From Methylotenera sp. (GTDB lineage: Bacteria; Pseudomonadota; Gammaproteobacteria; Burkholderiales; Methylophilaceae), in NCBI RefSeq assembly GCF_029946165.1, contig NZ_JAQSDZ010000005.1, positions 248,001 through 312,000 of the forward strand: a stretch of 64,000 bases of DNA. Reading direction: 5' to 3'. The notes under the pieces were generated by a model. The model was not told the DNA's origin, made no database searches, and was given only the letters and a program-made list of their open reading frames with translations. This document shows positions 63,493 through 64,000 of the stretch, one piece after another. The translations under genes were made by a program, and so were the position numbers. Positions within the stretch are counted from its first letter, which is position 1, and each line of letters starts with the position of its first letter.

Positions 63493-64000
63493 ATGAACAC
63501 CAATAAAGCTTCAACTGAAACTATGACCTCTAAAGACGCAGCCATTGATATTGCGACCTTACTAGATGAGCCCGCAAAAGCTGCTTGGTATCGCCGCTCG
63601 ACTTTGTGGGGTGGATTGGTGTTGCTTATTATCATTGTTGCGGCTTACTTATACTGGCAGGCGGAACGTGCGAAAGAAGCATTACCTAAATATACAACGC
63701 AAGAAGTGACGCGTGGTGATTTGACTCTAACCGTGACGGCCAACGGCACCATTCAGCCGACACGTTCTATCAATATTGGTAGTGAACTTTCAGGTACTGT
63801 ACGCAAGGTGAATGTTGATGTGAATGATGTGATTAAAAAGGGTCAGGTGTTGGTGGAGCTTGATACTTCAAAATTAAGTGATCAGGTGTTGCGTTCAAAA
63901 GCATCTTTGGCTGCCGCGATTGCTAAGGTTGCACAGACCGAAGCGACCATCAAAGAAACTTCCGCTTCTTTGCAAAGACTCGAAGAAGTGTCGCGTTTAT
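63493..64000 (+). CDS. Periplasmic membrane-fusion (MacA/HlyD-like) efflux protein, partial
   Basis: The frame starts at ATG 63493 and is open to the end of the window (169 full codons). After a cytoplasmic N-terminus of about 35 residues there is one transmembrane helix (LWGGLVLLIIIVAAYLYW). YTTQEVTRGDLTLTVTANGT and the lipoyl/barrel segment GSELSGTVRKVNVDVNDVIK follow, then a helical hairpin start. This pattern matches MacA-type adaptors that pair with MacB ABC transporters. The rest lies outside the window, so MacA versus RND-type HlyD cannot be settled. Confidence 0.85.
   Translation, partial: MNTNKASTETMTSKDAAIDIATLLDEPAKAAWYRRSTLWGGLVLLIIIVAAYLYWQAERAKEALPKYTTQEVTRGDLTLTVTANGTIQPTRSINIGSELSGTVRKVNVDVNDVIKKGQVLVELDTSKLSDQVLRSKASLAAAIAKVAQTEATIKETSASLQRLEEVSRL

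Overview
The window is a chromosomal segment of a Gram-negative, flagellated, aerobically respiring bacterium. Gene order and protein style point to a betaproteobacterium, most likely a Methylophilaceae (Methylotenera-like) methylotroph. The supporting features are nuoG-N, infC-rpmI-rplT-pheST-ihfA-merR, a very short flagellin, and divergent fliE/fliFGHIJK. The species assignment is inference; no 16S rRNA or methylotrophy gene is present. I see no prophage, insertion sequence or CRISPR array.

Layout: (1) 1-9338, the 3' half of the respiratory complex I operon, nuoG (partial) to nuoN. (2) 9535-13219, a zinc metallopeptidase, a Nudix hydrolase, an SDR-like protein and a lytic transglycosylase, then tRNA-Val(GAC) at 13347. 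(3) 13796-16009, a FecA-like TonB-dependent receptor behind an unusually structured promoter region. (4) 16260-23834, the translation cluster thrS-infC-rpmI-rplT-pheS-pheT-ihfA-merR, then tRNA-Pro(GGG). (5) 24170-27302, small envelope genes, the HU gene, and a trypsin-like protease. (6) 27827-46064, a large flagellar block: fliC flaG fliD fliS fliT, a second FliK-like gene with a stand-alone FlhB-tail protein, fliE (reversed), fliFGHIJK, fliLMNOPQR and the c-di-GMP brake ycgR. (7) 46229-54486, an EAL-HDOD protein, rlmF, a decayed mmsA remnant, a triosephosphate isomerase, and a D-alanine catabolism cluster (Lrp regulator, dadA, alanine racemase, ridA) plus a TMEM175-type channel. (8) 54750-61515 on the minus strand: a PocR-PAS-GAF-GGDEF diguanylate cyclase, then class Ia ribonucleotide reductase nrdA-nrdB. 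(9) 61971-64000, a NodT-type outer-membrane efflux lipoprotein and the start of its membrane-fusion partner.

The most striking observation is the control region of nrdAB (58813-59311, minus strand). It carries a cobalamin riboswitch directly after the promoter and a pair of NrdR-like boxes 31 bp apart around that promoter. It also has a hairpin that would cover the nrdA ribosome-binding site. A B12 riboswitch on a B12-independent (class Ia) reductase makes sense if the genome also has a B12-dependent class II enzyme (NrdJ), so that cobalamin supply chooses between the two. Other notable points are an infC gene that appears to start at ATA, three TGGTTG repeats at exact 21-bp spacing upstream of the TonB receptor, sigma-28 promoters for fliC and fliD, a tRNA-Val with C at position 33, and a frameshifted mmsA fragment.
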